Shown: positions 16,782 through 26,047, numbered from the stretch's first letter. The stretch: 64,000 bases of DNA from Streptomyces sp. NBC_00704 (GCF_036226605.1 NZ_CP109000.1:558001-622000), one strand, 5' to 3'. The notes: a model not told the origin generated them from the sequence alone. Numbers and translations: made by a program.

Positions 16782-17807
16782 GTGGCCGACCTGCTGGGCG
16801 TCGCCGTGCTGGGCGCCGGACACATGGGCGCCGACCACGTTCGCCGGCTCGACCGCGTGGTGAGCGGCGCCAGGGTCGCCGCCGTGGCGGATCCGGACGT
16901 CGCGCGCGCGAAGGAGGCCGTCGCCGGGATCGACGCGGTGACGGTCCACGCGGACGCGTCGGCCGCGCTCGACGCGCCGGGCGTCGACGCCGTGCTGATC
17001 GCCTCTCCCGGTCCCGCGCACGAGGAGGCCCTGCTCGCGGCGTTCGCCCGGGATCTGCCGGTGCTGTGCGAGAAGCCCATGGTCCCGGAGCCGGCCGGGG
17101 CGCTGCGGGTGATGGAGGCGGAACTGCGGCGCGGGCGGCGGCTGGCGCAGATCGGGTTCATGCGGCGCTACGACGCCGGGTACCGGCGGCTCAAGGCGCT
17201 GCTGGACGACGGCGGGCTCGGGCGGCCGCTGATGCTGCACTGCGTGCACCGCAACGTGTCCTCGCCGCCGGGCTTCACCAGCGCGATGCTGATCGACAGT
17301 TCGGTGTCGCACGAGATCGACGCGGCCCGCTGGCTGCTCGGCCAGGAGCTGACCGCGGTTACCGTGATGCGGCCCCGCGCCTCCGCGGGCGCCCCCGAGG
17401 GGCTGCTGGACCCGCAGTTCGTGCTGTTCGAGACCGAAGGCGGCGCCCTGGTGGACGTGGAGGTCTTCGTCAACTGCGGCTTCGGGTACCAGGTGCGCTG
17501 CGAGGCCGTGTGCGAGGCGGGCGCGGCGCGCGTCGGCGACGACCACGGGATGCTCGTCACGGCGCGCGGTTCCGCGGGGAGCGACGTGCCCGTGGACTAT
17601 CTGGTGCGGTTCGCGGACGCCTACGACCGCGAGGTGCAGGCCTGGGTCGACGCGACCCGGCGGGGCGAGGTCACCGGCGCGAGCGTCTGGGACGGTTACG
17701 CGGCCTCCGTCGTCGCCGAGGCGGGGGTCAGGGCGCTGGAGAGCGGCGCGCGCACCGCCGTCGAACTCCCCCCGCGCCCGGGCCTGTACGCGGGGACCGG
17801 CCGCTGA
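16782..17807 (+). CDS. Gfo/Idh/MocA-family oxidoreductase, inositol 2-dehydrogenase-like
   Basis: The 341-aa protein starts with a Rossmann fold ([18 protein letters not shown]), has the family motif CEKPM whose Lys is catalytic, and [16 protein letters not shown], which holds the Asp and His of the sugar-binding site. These are hallmarks of NAD(P)-dependent inositol 2-dehydrogenases and related sugar dehydrogenases. GTG 16782 follows GGGGAGGAG. No other inositol gene is adjacent, so the substrate is not settled. It converges with the SsgA-like gene 13 bp away. Confidence 0.87.
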   Translation: MADLLGVAVLGAGHMGADHVRRLDRVVSGARVAAVADPDVARAKEAVAGIDAVTVHADASAALDAPGVDAVLIASPGPAHEEALLAAFARDLPVLCEKPMVPEPAGALRVMEAELRRGRRLAQIGFMRRYDAGYRRLKALLDDGGLGRPLMLHCVHRNVSSPPGFTSAMLIDSSVSHEIDAARWLLGQELTAVTVMRPRASAGAPEGLLDPQFVLFETEGGALVDVEVFVNCGFGYQVRCEAVCEAGAARVGDDHGMLVTARGSAGSDVPVDYLVRFADAYDREVQAWVDATRRGEVTGASVWDGYAASVVAEAGVRALESGARTAVELPPRPGLYAGTGR

Positions 17808-17820
17808 CTGCGCGCGGGCC

Positions 17821-18234
17821 TCAGACGTTGCCGAGGAGGGCCTGCAGACCCCGGTCGACCGCGGCCGTGACGTCCTCGCGCCCCGCCGCGACGACCGCGT
17901 AGCTGCGCAGCAGGAACCGGCGCAGGGCGCCCGTGTCGAACTGGAGCAGGGCCAGGCCGAGCGGGGAGTGGAACTCCATCACCGTCAGGTCCGGGCCGCA
18001 AGGCCAGATGCGCACGTCCCCGGTCCCGGCCGGGCCGCTCACTCCCCGCTCCAGCAGGCCGCGGCCGAACGTCCAGGTGACCGGCTCGCCCTCCAGGGAG
18101 ACCTCCGGCGGGAAGTCGACGTGCACGGCGAACGGCTCGGCGGAGTCGTAGCGGAGCGTGGCGGGCACGGGCAGCTCCTGGTCCTCCGCGGTGATCAGAC
18201 GCGCGTGGACGGCCTGTTCCAGAGTGATGTCCAT
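17821..18234 (-). CDS. SsgA-like sporulation/cell division protein (SALP)
   Basis: The 137-aa protein shows the SsgA-like core: PVPATLRYDSAEPFAVHVDF, then VTWTFGRGLLERGVSGPAGTG and DVRIWP. SALPs occur only in morphologically complex actinobacteria and guide septum placement, FtsZ recruitment and spore-wall processes. I cannot say which SALP (SsgB to SsgG) it is. ATG 18234 is preferred; an in-frame start at 18252 is possible. A perfect CRP-type palindrome lies 56 bp upstream, and the neighbouring divergent gene is a PP2C phosphatase with a TTA codon. Confidence 0.88.
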   Translation of the reverse strand: MDITLEQAVHARLITAEDQELPVPATLRYDSAEPFAVHVDFPPEVSLEGEPVTWTFGRGLLERGVSGPAGTGDVRIWPCGPDLTVMEFHSPLGLALLQFDTGALRRFLLRSYAVVAAGREDVTAAVDRGLQALLGNV

Positions 18235-18605
18235 GCATGTACGACCTCGCAAGGGGCTTTCGCATTACGCGAAAGCGCGGTCCAATTATTGTGACCTGCA
18301 TCACAGCAGTTGCGGCAGAGAGCGCAGCCTCGCGAAACGGAGAACACAGGGCCGTCGAACACATGACTGACGGTCTCCCCCGCTCCCCCACCCGTCCCTC
18401 AAGTCACGTACGCCACATACGACTTGGGGCCGACCGGAACCTCCCGGAGGGCGGTCCTCCGCACCGCCCGAGGGACAGTGGCATATGCCAGAAGCACCAC
18501 CGAATCGGGTGTTGCCAAAGCACTTACACGTCGTCGCGCGCTGTGCAACAGTCGTGACGGCCGTTGTGTCAGCCCTCGTCGAACCGTCCCGTATCGGAGT
18601 GCGTC
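18235..18605. promoter_or_regulatory. 371-bp divergent promoter between the SsgA-like and PP2C genes
   Basis: No gene is convincing here. The region holds a 7-bp inverted repeat CTTTCGC-ATTAC-GCGAAAG (18257-18275), an AT-rich stretch, and the CRP-type site at 18290-18305. GGAGG-GCGGT-CCTCC (18446-18460) forms a small stem. Its length and symmetry suggest complex control of both genes. Confidence 0.5.
18290..18305. promoter_or_regulatory. Perfect CRP-type palindrome TGTGA-N6-TCACA
   Basis: TGTGACCTGCATCACA matches the CRP/FNR half-site consensus on both arms with the standard 6-base spacer. Streptomyces Crp recognises the same GTG-N8-CAC type of dyad and controls development and secondary metabolism. 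Binding is inferred. Confidence 0.6.
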
Positions 18606-20000
18606 ATGCCGCCCCATGTCTCCGCGGACCGCTCAGCCGCCCAGCCGCCAGGACGCGGCCCGGTGGACGCGCTGATCACGCAGACGCGACGACTCAAGGG
18701 CGACATGGACGCCGTCCGGCCGGCCGCCCCGGGCGACCAGGCGGACCCCCGAGGCCGCTGGCAACGCGCGCTCTACGAACTCGCCCGGCACCAACTCGAC
18801 GACCTCGACGCGCACCTGGCCCAGTTACGGGACGGGCCCCCGCCCACGCCGGCCGTCCGCACCGCGCCCGCCGCACCGGCGGCCGACCGGCGCGAGTCTC
18901 TCCTCAGCCGGGTCGGCAGCGCCGAATGGAACCTGCTCACGGACGAGGCCCTCTGGTCCGAGGAGCTCTGCCGCATCCTCGGCCGCGACCCCGCCGCCCC
19001 CGCCCTCACCCTGGACGAACTGCCCTCGCTCGTCCTGGAGGAGGACCGGCCGAAGCTGACCTCGATGGTCACCGGCTGCCTGGTCGACGCCCGGCCCATC
19101 GACGGCGAGTTCCGCGTCGTCCGCCCGGACGGCGAGCCGCGCACCGTGCACATGATGGGCGAGCCCGTGCTCGACGCCGAGGGCGGCACCGCCTCCATGT
19201 GGGCGGTCCTGCGCGACGTCAGCGAACTGCGCCGCAGCCAGCGGGCGGTGCGCGAGAGCCGCGACTCCCTCCAGCGGCAGCGACAGCACGACCGGGCCGA
19301 GCAACGGCTCGCGGCCGAACTGCGCGAGGCGGTCCTGCCGTCCTGGCGCGGCCCGCTGAACCTGCCCGGCGGGAGCGACGGCTCCCTGGACCTCGCCGCC
19401 CGCCGGCTGCCCGCCGCGACGGCCGCGCCGTCCGGCGGCGACTGGTACGACGCCCTCGAACTGCCCGGCGGCCGCACGCTGCTCGGCGTCGGCGACCTCA
19501 CCGGCCACGGCCCGGCCGTCACCTCCCACACCGCGATGCTGCTGGGCGCCCTGCGCGGCATGGCCATGGCGGGCACCGGGCCCGGCCAACTCCTGGCCTG
19601 GCTGAACCAGTTGCTGGACGCCACCGTCCAACCCGCCCTGGCCGGCGCCCTGTGCTGCCACTACCGGCCGGACACCCGCACCCTGACATGGGCGCAGGCC
19701 GGACACCCCGCCCCGTTGCTGTTCCGGGCCGGGACCGGGCGCCGGCTGGACGCGCCGCGGGGCGTACTCCTCGGGGCCGCCTCACGCGCCGTCTACGGGC
19801 AGGCCGAGGAGACCCTCGAAGAGGGCGACGTGCTCCTGCTGCACACCGAGAGCCTGTCCGCCGACCGCCTCCTCGGCCTCGCCCCCCGCCTGGACGGAGC
19901 GCGCACCGCACAGGACTGCCTGCGGACGGTCGTGGAGGAGTGCGGCGAGACCGGACGCGACCACGACGCCTGCGTGCTCGTCGCCCGCGTCGCCCGCTGA
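18606..20000 (+). CDS. PAS-domain SpoIIE-type PP2C phosphatase
   Basis: The 464-aa protein has an N-terminal helical region, a PAS domain (about residues 100-220), and a PP2C/SpoIIE catalytic domain (about 235-460) with SGGDWYDALEL and GDLTGHGPAV supplying the metal-binding aspartates and a closing DHDACVLV. Such phosphatases dephosphorylate anti-sigma-factor antagonists. Start ATG 18606 has GGAG with a 6-base spacer; the frame is open upstream to 18564. Codon 74 (18825-18827) is TTA, so translation should depend on the bldA tRNA. The divergent neighbour is a sporulation protein, which fits a developmental role. Confidence 0.88.
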   Translation: MPPHVSADRSAAQPPGRGPVDALITQTRRLKGDMDAVRPAAPGDQADPRGRWQRALYELARHQLDDLDAHLAQLRDGPPPTPAVRTAPAAPAADRRESLLSRVGSAEWNLLTDEALWSEELCRILGRDPAAPALTLDELPSLVLEEDRPKLTSMVTGCLVDARPIDGEFRVVRPDGEPRTVHMMGEPVLDAEGGTASMWAVLRDVSELRRSQRAVRESRDSLQRQRQHDRAEQRLAAELREAVLPSWRGPLNLPGGSDGSLDLAARRLPAATAAPSGGDWYDALELPGGRTLLGVGDLTGHGPAVTSHTAMLLGALRGMAMAGTGPGQLLAWLNQLLDATVQPALAGALCCHYRPDTRTLTWAQAGHPAPLLFRAGTGRRLDAPRGVLLGAASRAVYGQAEETLEEGDVLLLHTESLSADRLLGLAPRLDGARTAQDCLRTVVEECGETGRDHDACVLVARVAR

Positions 20001-20054
20001 CGGTCCACGGCGACCGGCCTGCGACGCCGACGTCCGGGACGGACCGCGCCCCGC

Positions 20055-21557
20055 TCACGCCCGGGCTTCGTCGCCGGGCCGCGCCCCCTTCTGCCTCGGC
20101 AGCGCCAGCCGGATCTCCTCGCGCAGTTCGCCGATCCGCGGGGAGTCGGCGTACTGCGCGGTGAGCCGGTACATCTGGCTCAGCCGGTCCCAGGTACGCC
20201 GGGAGGAGTTCGACCCCATCGACATCAGGGCCAGCCGTGCGAACCGGTCCGCCTGTTCGGGATCGTTGGCGATGAAACAGGCGGACGCCATGGACAGATG
20301 GTCGAAGATCTTGGACCGCTCCCGGCCGTCGACGCGCAGCGCGAGGGCCTTCTCCGCGTAGTACTGGGCGTGCGCGGCCGCCTGCGGCTCGAACTCGGCC
20401 AGCGTGCGGTAGGCCAGGGCCTGCATGCCGTACAGATCCTCGTCCTTGAAGGTCTGCATCCAGGACGGCGGGGTGACGTCGCCCCGGTCGGAGACGAACA
20501 GGTCCTCCGCCCGGCCCAGGGTGCGGCGCATGGCCTGCCCCTTGCCCATCGACGCCTGTGCCCAGGCCTCGATGGTGTGGAACATCGCCCGGGTGCGCGG
20601 CATCACGTCGTCGCCGGAACCGGACTGGGCCAGTTTCATCAGGTCCAGGGCGTCGTCGGGCCGTCCGAGATGGACCATCTGACGGGCCGCCCGGGACAGC
20701 GCCTCGCCGGCGCGCGGCCGGTCGCCGCCCTCACGGGCGGCATGGGCGGCGATGACGAAGTACTTCTGGGCCGTCGGCTCCAGACCGACGTCGTGCGACA
20801 TCCAGCCCGCGAGGACCGCGAGGTTGGCGGCGACGCCCCACAGGCGCCGCTGGAGATGGGCGGGGTGACGGTAGGCGAGGATGCCGCCCACCTCGTTGAG
20901 CTGGCCCACGACGGCCTTGCGCTGGAGGCCGCCGCCGCGGGCCGCGTCCCAGGCCCGGAACACCTCGACGGACAGCTCCAGTTCGTCGACCTCCTCCGTT
21001 CCGATGGGAGCTGCCTCGTAGCGGTCGGATCCGGCCTGGTCGGCGTGGTGGAGGAGGGGGTGGTCGATGACAGGAGCGTCGGCGGAGAGCGTGGGGTCGG
21101 TGTGCAGCCACTCGTACATGGCACTGCTGAGTGCTGATCCCGCGGCGAGCGCGGCACCCGCGCCCACCAAGCCGCGTCGGTTGAGCATGAGGTCCATTCC
21201 CGTGAATTCGGTGAGGACCGCGGCAGTCCGTTCGGGCGCCCACGGCATGCCGTCGGGATGTTGCGCACTCCCGCCGCCCGGCCGCTTCCCGGTACGCCCG
21301 TGCCGGACCAGACCGAGGTCCTCCATGGTCACGACACGGCCGAGACGCTCGGTGAACAGGGCCGCCAGCACCCGCGGCACCGGATCGCGCGGGATCTCTC
21401 CCGTGTCGATCCATCGCCGCACCCGGGAGGTGTCGGTCGACAGCTGGGGGTGGCCCATGGCCGCCGCCTGCCGGTTGACCAGCCTCGCGAGTTCGCCCTT
21501 GGACCAGCCGGCCAGGCCGAACAGGTCCGCCAGGCGGGTGTTGGGTTGTCCGCTCAC
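20055..21557 (-). CDS. NsdA-like regulator with TPR-type repeats
   Basis: The 500-aa protein begins with a helix-turn-helix-like region (LADLFGLAGWSKGELARLVN) followed by DTSRVRRWIDTGEIPRDPVPRVLAAL, a short hydrophobic stretch (about residues 130-146), and then helical repeats of TPR type. In length and N-terminus it matches NsdA, a negative regulator of sporulation and antibiotic production in Streptomyces coelicolor, as I remember that protein; paralogues exist, so the symbol is withheld. GTG 21557 follows a GGGGG stretch. The promoter contains a three-copy 10-bp repeat, and a TTA-bearing phosphotransferase gene lies divergently. Confidence 0.8.
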   Translation of the reverse strand: MSGQPNTRLADLFGLAGWSKGELARLVNRQAAAMGHPQLSTDTSRVRRWIDTGEIPRDPVPRVLAALFTERLGRVVTMEDLGLVRHGRTGKRPGGGSAQHPDGMPWAPERTAAVLTEFTGMDLMLNRRGLVGAGAALAAGSALSSAMYEWLHTDPTLSADAPVIDHPLLHHADQAGSDRYEAAPIGTEEVDELELSVEVFRAWDAARGGGLQRKAVVGQLNEVGGILAYRHPAHLQRRLWGVAANLAVLAGWMSHDVGLEPTAQKYFVIAAHAAREGGDRPRAGEALSRAARQMVHLGRPDDALDLMKLAQSGSGDDVMPRTRAMFHTIEAWAQASMGKGQAMRRTLGRAEDLFVSDRGDVTPPSWMQTFKDEDLYGMQALAYRTLAEFEPQAAAHAQYYAEKALALRVDGRERSKIFDHLSMASACFIANDPEQADRFARLALMSMGSNSSRRTWDRLSQMYRLTAQYADSPRIGELREEIRLALPRQKGARPGDEARA

Positions 21558-21618
21558 GTCAAGCCCCCAGGTTCTCGGCTGAGTTGACAGTAGCCCCGGG
21601 AAAGTTGCCGGGCGACTA

Positions 21619-21648
21619 TTCGCCAGGGTTCGCCAGGGTTCGCCAGAT
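21619..21648. repeat. Three tandem 10-bp repeats in the nsdA-like promoter
   Basis: TTCGCCAGGG occurs twice and TTCGCCAGAT once, head to tail with an exact 10-bp period, 62 bp upstream of the GTG start of the NsdA-like gene and 143 bp upstream of the divergent phosphotransferase start. One-helical-turn spacing places every copy on the same DNA face, as with iterated regulator sites. Confidence 0.75.
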
Positions 21649-21790
21649 GGTGTGCCACTGGCCGACGGGTGTCAGGTAGGAATGCGCCACCCCGACCCGG
21701 CCGCCGAGGGACATTCCCCAGGGTGTACCCGTGGAGGGCAGGTCGGGGCAGCGCATTGACGTCCGGCACACGAAGGGATCTGTTTCTCCC

Positions 21791-22921
21791 ATGTACGCAG
21801 CATCGTCCTCCGTGTCCGCCCCGCCCCGGTCGCTGCACACCCGCCCGGGCGGCGGCGGCCCCTACCTGGACCCCGCACGGTCGGCGGGCCCCGCGCTCGG
21901 CGCGGGTCCGGTCCGCCGCCCCGCGGGGCTCGGCACGCAACCGCTCAGCGGAAGACTCGACCTGTCCGGCCCCCAGGGGGCCCAGCTGCGCACGGCGATC
22001 GCCGCGGTGCACCGGATCTGCCCGGAGTTCACCCCGGTCCAGGTGCTGCGCCGCAGCGGCCGCTCGGTCCTCCTGGTCGGCACGACGGGACGCAGCACGG
22101 CCGTCGCCAAGTGCTTACTGGACCACTCCCCCGTATGGGCGGAGCGCGTCCGGCACGAAATAGCCGCGTACCGCACGTTCGTCCGGCACCGCCCCCCCGT
22201 GCGGGCGCCGAGACTGATCGCGGCGGACCCGGACAACTGCACCCTGGTGATCGAGCGGATGCCGGGGCGGGTGGCGGCACTCCAGCGGCACCCCACCGAG
22301 GCCCCGCCGCGGGCCGACGTCCGCGCGGCGCTCGGCGCGATCTGCCGGCTCAACGCCTGGCGGCCGCCGGCCGGGACGTTCGACGCGCCCCTGGACTACG
22401 CGGCCCGCATCTCCCGCTACCACGAGCTGGGTCTGCTCACCGACCGCGACCTGGGCGACCTGCAGAAGCTGCTGCACGGCATCGCCGCGGGTGCGGGCCG
22501 GCAGGGCATGGGCCAGTTCTGCCACGGCGACGCCCTCCTGTCGAACATCCTCCTCTCACCGGCCGGTCCAGTGCTGGTGGACTGGGAGCACGCGGGCTGG
22601 TACCTGCCGGGCTACGACCTGGCGACGCTGTGGTCGGCGCTGGCCGACGCCCCGGTGGCGCGCCGTCAGATCAGTCAGATCGCCCAGTCGGCGGGACCCG
22701 CCGCACGGGACGCCTTCCTGGTGAACCTGATGCTGGTGCTGACCCGCGAGATCCGCACCTACGAGACCGCCGTGCAGCGTTCGATGCACGACGCGGTCCC
22801 GGCCGCGGGCCACCCGGGCGCGGTGCCGTCCGGCGAGGAACAGCGCCTGCTGCTGCGGCGGTTGCACGACGACTGCCAGCTGGCCCGCCGGGCCGTGCGC
22901 GCGGCGGTCGGCACCCGCTGA
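21791..22921 (+). CDS. Aminoglycoside phosphotransferase/choline-kinase-fold protein
   Basis: The 376-aa protein has an unusual 60-residue Gly/Pro-rich N-terminus, then a protein-kinase-like fold: [17 protein letters not shown] (ATP-binding Lys), the Brenner motif [11 protein letters not shown], and [18 protein letters not shown] with the metal-binding Asp. The family phosphorylates small molecules such as aminoglycosides or choline-like substrates. Codon 109 (22115-22117) is TTA, so expression should depend on bldA. The start is not certain: AAGGGA lies a little far upstream. It is divergent from the NsdA-like gene. A resistance function is not implied by sequence alone. Confidence 0.8.
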   Translation: MYAASSSVSAPPRSLHTRPGGGGPYLDPARSAGPALGAGPVRRPAGLGTQPLSGRLDLSGPQGAQLRTAIAAVHRICPEFTPVQVLRRSGRSVLLVGTTGRSTAVAKCLLDHSPVWAERVRHEIAAYRTFVRHRPPVRAPRLIAADPDNCTLVIERMPGRVAALQRHPTEAPPRADVRAALGAICRLNAWRPPAGTFDAPLDYAARISRYHELGLLTDRDLGDLQKLLHGIAAGAGRQGMGQFCHGDALLSNILLSPAGPVLVDWEHAGWYLPGYDLATLWSALADAPVARRQISQIAQSAGPAARDAFLVNLMLVLTREIRTYETAVQRSMHDAVPAAGHPGAVPSGEEQRLLLRRLHDDCQLARRAVRAAVGTR

Positions 22922-22937
22922 CGGACCGAGGGGTCCG
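22922..22937 (+). terminator. Hairpin after the phosphotransferase gene
   Basis: CGGACC-GAGG-GGTCCG forms a perfect 6-bp stem immediately after the TGA stop, without a U-run. Confidence 0.55.
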
Positions 22938-23110
22938 TGGCACGCCGTGGACGCGGCGGGCCGCGGGCCCCTCTTCCGCGCGCTCGGGCGGTGTCTTGAC
23001 GGGGGAAATGCCCTGTTTGCGGTCATGATTGACGGGTTGTCGACAAGGCGGAACCGCTCGGGCCCCACCGGGCCCGCGCTCCGCCGCCCGCCCGTCCCCA
23101 GGAGACCGCA

Positions 23111-25087
23111 GTGCGAGAACCCGTCACTCCCCCCGGATCCCGCAGACGTTCCCGCAGAGCCGCAGGCGCCATGGCGTCGGCGGCTCTGCTGCTCCCGCTG
23201 TGCGCGGCGTCCCCCGCCGGCGCCGCGGACCCCCGGCCCGCCCCGGCGACCGGCCTGCAACGGGCCTTCGCCGCCGCGGCCGCCGAGTCCCACGTGCCGC
23301 AGAGCGTGCTGCTGGGCGTCTCCTACCTCCAGTCGCGCTGGGACGCGCACGCGGGGGCGCCGAGCGTGACCGGCGGCTACGGCCCGATGCACCTCACCGA
23401 CGCCCGTACGGCGCTCACGGCGGCCTCGCCGCGCGGCCGCAGCGCCCGTGACATGCGGGGCGACTCCGTCCGGCCGACGCGGCGTCCGGCGCGGTTCCCG
23501 GACGTCCGGGTCCCCTCGGACGCGCAGCTGCCGGCCCGGCTGAAGACGCTGCCGAAGGCGGCGCGGCTGACGGGCCTGAGCCCCGCGGCCCTGCGCACGG
23601 ACCCGGCGGCCAACATCGCGGGCGGCGCGGCGCTCCTCGCCGCCGCCCAGCGCGCGCTGGGCGAGCCGCTCAGCGCCGACCCGGCGGACTGGTACGGCGC
23701 GGTGGCGCGCTTCACGGGCGCGGACGACACCGCGACGGCCGCCGCCTACGCCGACGACGTCTACAGGGTGCTCCGCAGCGGCGAGGCGCGCACCACGGAC
23801 GCCGGCCAGACGGTCGCCCTGGCCGCGCGGCCGGACCTGGTCCCGCGGACGGCCCCGCTGCACGGGGCCGGTCTGCGCACGCTCGCCGCGGCCGACGCCG
23901 AGTGCCCGGCGACGGTGTCCTGCGAGTGGATCCCGGCGCCGCACGAGCGGTTCGGCGCGGACGACTACGGCAACCACGACCTGGCCGACCGGCCCGCCTC
24001 GCCCCCCGTCAGGTACATCGTCGTGCACGACACCGAGGGCGGCTGGGACGGCGTGCTGTCCTCGGTCCAGGACCCGACGTACGTGTCCTGGAACTACTCG
24101 CTGCGCTCCACCGACGGTCACATCGCCCAGCACGTCAAGGCGAAGGACGTGGCGTGGCACGCGGGCAACTGGTACGTCAACTCCACGTCGGTGGGCCTGG
24201 AGCACGAGGGCTTCCTCGCCCGGCCCGACGCCTGGTTCACGGAGTCCATGTACCGGGCCTCGGCGCGCCTGGTGACCTACCTGGCCGGCAAGTACGGCGT
24301 CCCGCTGGACCGGCAGCACATCCTGGGCCACGACAACGTGCCCGGCCCCAGCTCCGCGAACATCCCCGGGATGCACACCGATCCCGGCCCGTTCTGGGAC
24401 TGGCGCCACTACTTCGAGCTGCTGGGCCGGCCGTTCGAGGCGACGCCCGCCGGCGAGGGGGCCATGGTGACGATCCGGCCCGACTACGCCGCCAACCGGC
24501 CTGCCTACACGGACTGCGGCGGCCAGGGCGTGGCGTGCGCGGCGCACGGTTCCGGCGACGTGCGGCTGTACTCCGACCATGACGAGAAGTCGGCCCTGGT
24601 GAAGGACGTCGGCGACGGCTCGGCGCCCACGACGGGCGTGAACGACGTCTCCTCACGGGCGTCGACCGGCCAGCAGTACGCGGTCGCCGACCGGTGGGGC
24701 GACTGGACGGCGATCTGGTACCTCGGCCGCAAGGCGTGGTTCCGCAACCCCGCCGACCGGCCGGCCGCCGTGCCCGCGACGGGCCGGGTGGTCACCCCGA
24801 AGGAGGGCCGCGACAGCGTGCCCGTGTACGGCAGGGCCTACCCCGAGGCGGGGGCCTATCCGGCGGGCGTGCCGGTCCAGGCGCTCTCGCCGCTGCCGTA
24901 CACCCTGCCCAAGGGGCAGAAGTACGTGGCCGGGGACGAGGTGCCGGGCGAGTACTACTACGCGGTCACCTTCGACGGCGCCCCGCACCGGCTGGTCACC
25001 GGGGCCGAGCGGTACTACGAGATCCAGTACGGCCACCGGGTGGCGTTCGTGCGCGCCTCGGACGTGACGGTGGGCCCGGCGACGTAG
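23111..25087 (+). CDS. Secreted N-acetylmuramoyl-L-alanine amidase with an SLT-like N-terminal part
   Basis: The 658-aa protein has a signal peptide (RRRSRRAAG then ASAALLLPLCAASPAGAA). Residues about 45-220 resemble a lytic-transglycosylase-like helical domain (VPQSVLLGVSYLQSRWDAH, GGYGPMHL). Residues about 290-450 are an Amidase_2 domain with VRYIVVHDTEGG, WHAGNWYVN and HILGHDNV, including the zinc ligands His. The C-terminal 200 residues have SH3-like features. It would cleave the stem peptide from peptidoglycan during hyphal growth or lysis. GTG 23111 follows CAGGAG. No neighbour forms an operon with it. Confidence 0.87.
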   Translation: MREPVTPPGSRRRSRRAAGAMASAALLLPLCAASPAGAADPRPAPATGLQRAFAAAAAESHVPQSVLLGVSYLQSRWDAHAGAPSVTGGYGPMHLTDARTALTAASPRGRSARDMRGDSVRPTRRPARFPDVRVPSDAQLPARLKTLPKAARLTGLSPAALRTDPAANIAGGAALLAAAQRALGEPLSADPADWYGAVARFTGADDTATAAAYADDVYRVLRSGEARTTDAGQTVALAARPDLVPRTAPLHGAGLRTLAAADAECPATVSCEWIPAPHERFGADDYGNHDLADRPASPPVRYIVVHDTEGGWDGVLSSVQDPTYVSWNYSLRSTDGHIAQHVKAKDVAWHAGNWYVNSTSVGLEHEGFLARPDAWFTESMYRASARLVTYLAGKYGVPLDRQHILGHDNVPGPSSANIPGMHTDPGPFWDWRHYFELLGRPFEATPAGEGAMVTIRPDYAANRPAYTDCGGQGVACAAHGSGDVRLYSDHDEKSALVKDVGDGSAPTTGVNDVSSRASTGQQYAVADRWGDWTAIWYLGRKAWFRNPADRPAAVPATGRVVTPKEGRDSVPVYGRAYPEAGAYPAGVPVQALSPLPYTLPKGQKYVAGDEVPGEYYYAVTFDGAPHRLVTGAERYYEIQYGHRVAFVRASDVTVGPAT

Positions 25088-25119
25088 CGCCTGTCGCCCG
25101 GACCGGCGCGGGGCGGGCC

Positions 25120-25617
25120 TCAGCCCTGCTGGAAGAGCTCCGCCGGGAGCGGCTTCAGCAGGGCGTACAGGTCGTCGGTGATGGGACGGTCCCAGGCGGC
25201 GATGGTCACCAGGACGTTGTCGCTGCGGTCGAACTGCACGCAGGAGATCCGCCCTTCGGAGAGCTTGAGACGGCGCACGATCAGCAGGTTGTCGCCCTGC
25301 ATCACCGGCATGTCCTCGGTGCCGACGACGGTCACCTCCTCGTCGTTCTCCAGGGCGAGCAGGAGCTGCGCGACCTCGAAGGGCACCTCGCCCTCCTCCA
25401 CCTCACGGGCCGGGGACCCCTCGGGCAGGTTGCCGATGATCATGGCGGGGCCGCGGCCGCCGAAGAGGTCGTAGCGCAGGAACACGCCCTGGCAGCTGCC
25501 GTCGGGCGCGGGCAGGAGGCCGGCGCCCAGGTTGCCGGGCCAGTCGCCCGGGTCCATGGCCAGGACGTCGAAGTCGGGCCCGGCGGGCGTGGCGCTGCGG
25601 CGGCGGAGGAACGACAT
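25120..25617 (-). CDS. Conserved actinobacterial protein of unknown function
   Basis: The 165-aa cytoplasmic protein is acidic, without signal or membrane segments. It has a Trp/Gly-rich front (GDWPGNLGAGLLPAPDG), a charged middle (EGEVPFEVAQLLLALEND) and alternating strands towards the C-terminus. I do not recognise a functional family. It converges with the amidase gene. ATG 25617 lacks a clear ribosome site at normal spacing. Confidence 0.6.
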   Translation of the reverse strand: MSFLRRRSATPAGPDFDVLAMDPGDWPGNLGAGLLPAPDGSCQGVFLRYDLFGGRGPAMIIGNLPEGSPAREVEEGEVPFEVAQLLLALENDEEVTVVGTEDMPVMQGDNLLIVRRLKLSEGRISCVQFDRSDNVLVTIAAWDRPITDDLYALLKPLPAELFQQG

Positions 25618-25804
25618 GCGGCCATGGTACGTGGCCGGAGCCCTCCGGTGGCGCGTGGGCGGGACGCGTCCCGCGGCGCGCGAGCCGGTGCGCGCGCCAC
25701 CGGCCGCGGCGCTCCCCCCGCCTCCGCGGGCCCGGCCCCGCACGGACGTCGCCGCACCCCCGCCCGGCGTCCGGGCGGCCGCGTCGGCGCCGTGCCGCGG
25801 GTGG

Positions 25805-26047
25805 TCAGGTCAGGTCGAACTCTCCCGCCCGCGCCTCCGACACGAACGCGCCCCACTCGGCGGGTGTGAAGATCAGGGAGGGGCTCTGGGGGCTGCCGCT
25901 GTTGCGCATCGCGATGAACCCCTCGACGAAGGCGATCTGGACATCCCCCCGCCCCCGGCTGCTGGACTGCCACTCGGCGTTGCTGAGGTCCAGCTCCGGC
26001 TTGTCCCAGCCCGTGAGCGGCTGCTGCTGGATGGTGCTCTCGGCCAC
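25805..26047 (-). CDS. DUF397 protein
   Basis: The 80-aa protein fits DUF397: W-x-K-x-x-L-D-L-S-N-A-E-W-Q-S-S-S in the front, VQIAFVEGFIAMRNS in the middle, and the diagnostic ending LIFTPAEWGAFVSEARAGEFDL. DUF397 genes normally follow an XRE-family regulator and act as its partner, in BldB-like developmental circuits or toxin-antitoxin-like pairs. No XRE gene is adjacent, so this is an orphan copy. GTG 26047 follows GGAGGAG at six bases. Confidence 0.88.
   Translation of the reverse strand: MAESTIQQQPLTGWDKPELDLSNAEWQSSSRGRGDVQIAFVEGFIAMRNSGSPQSPSLIFTPAEWGAFVSEARAGEFDLT

Noticed and set aside
18424-18675. Small Arg/Ser-rich frame before the PP2C gene
   Set aside because: Composition is that of a random GC-rich frame and it overlaps the real start in another frame.
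21791-22921. Phosphotransferase as an antibiotic-resistance gene
   Set aside because: The fold is shared with many small-molecule kinases and nothing in the context supports an antibiotic substrate.
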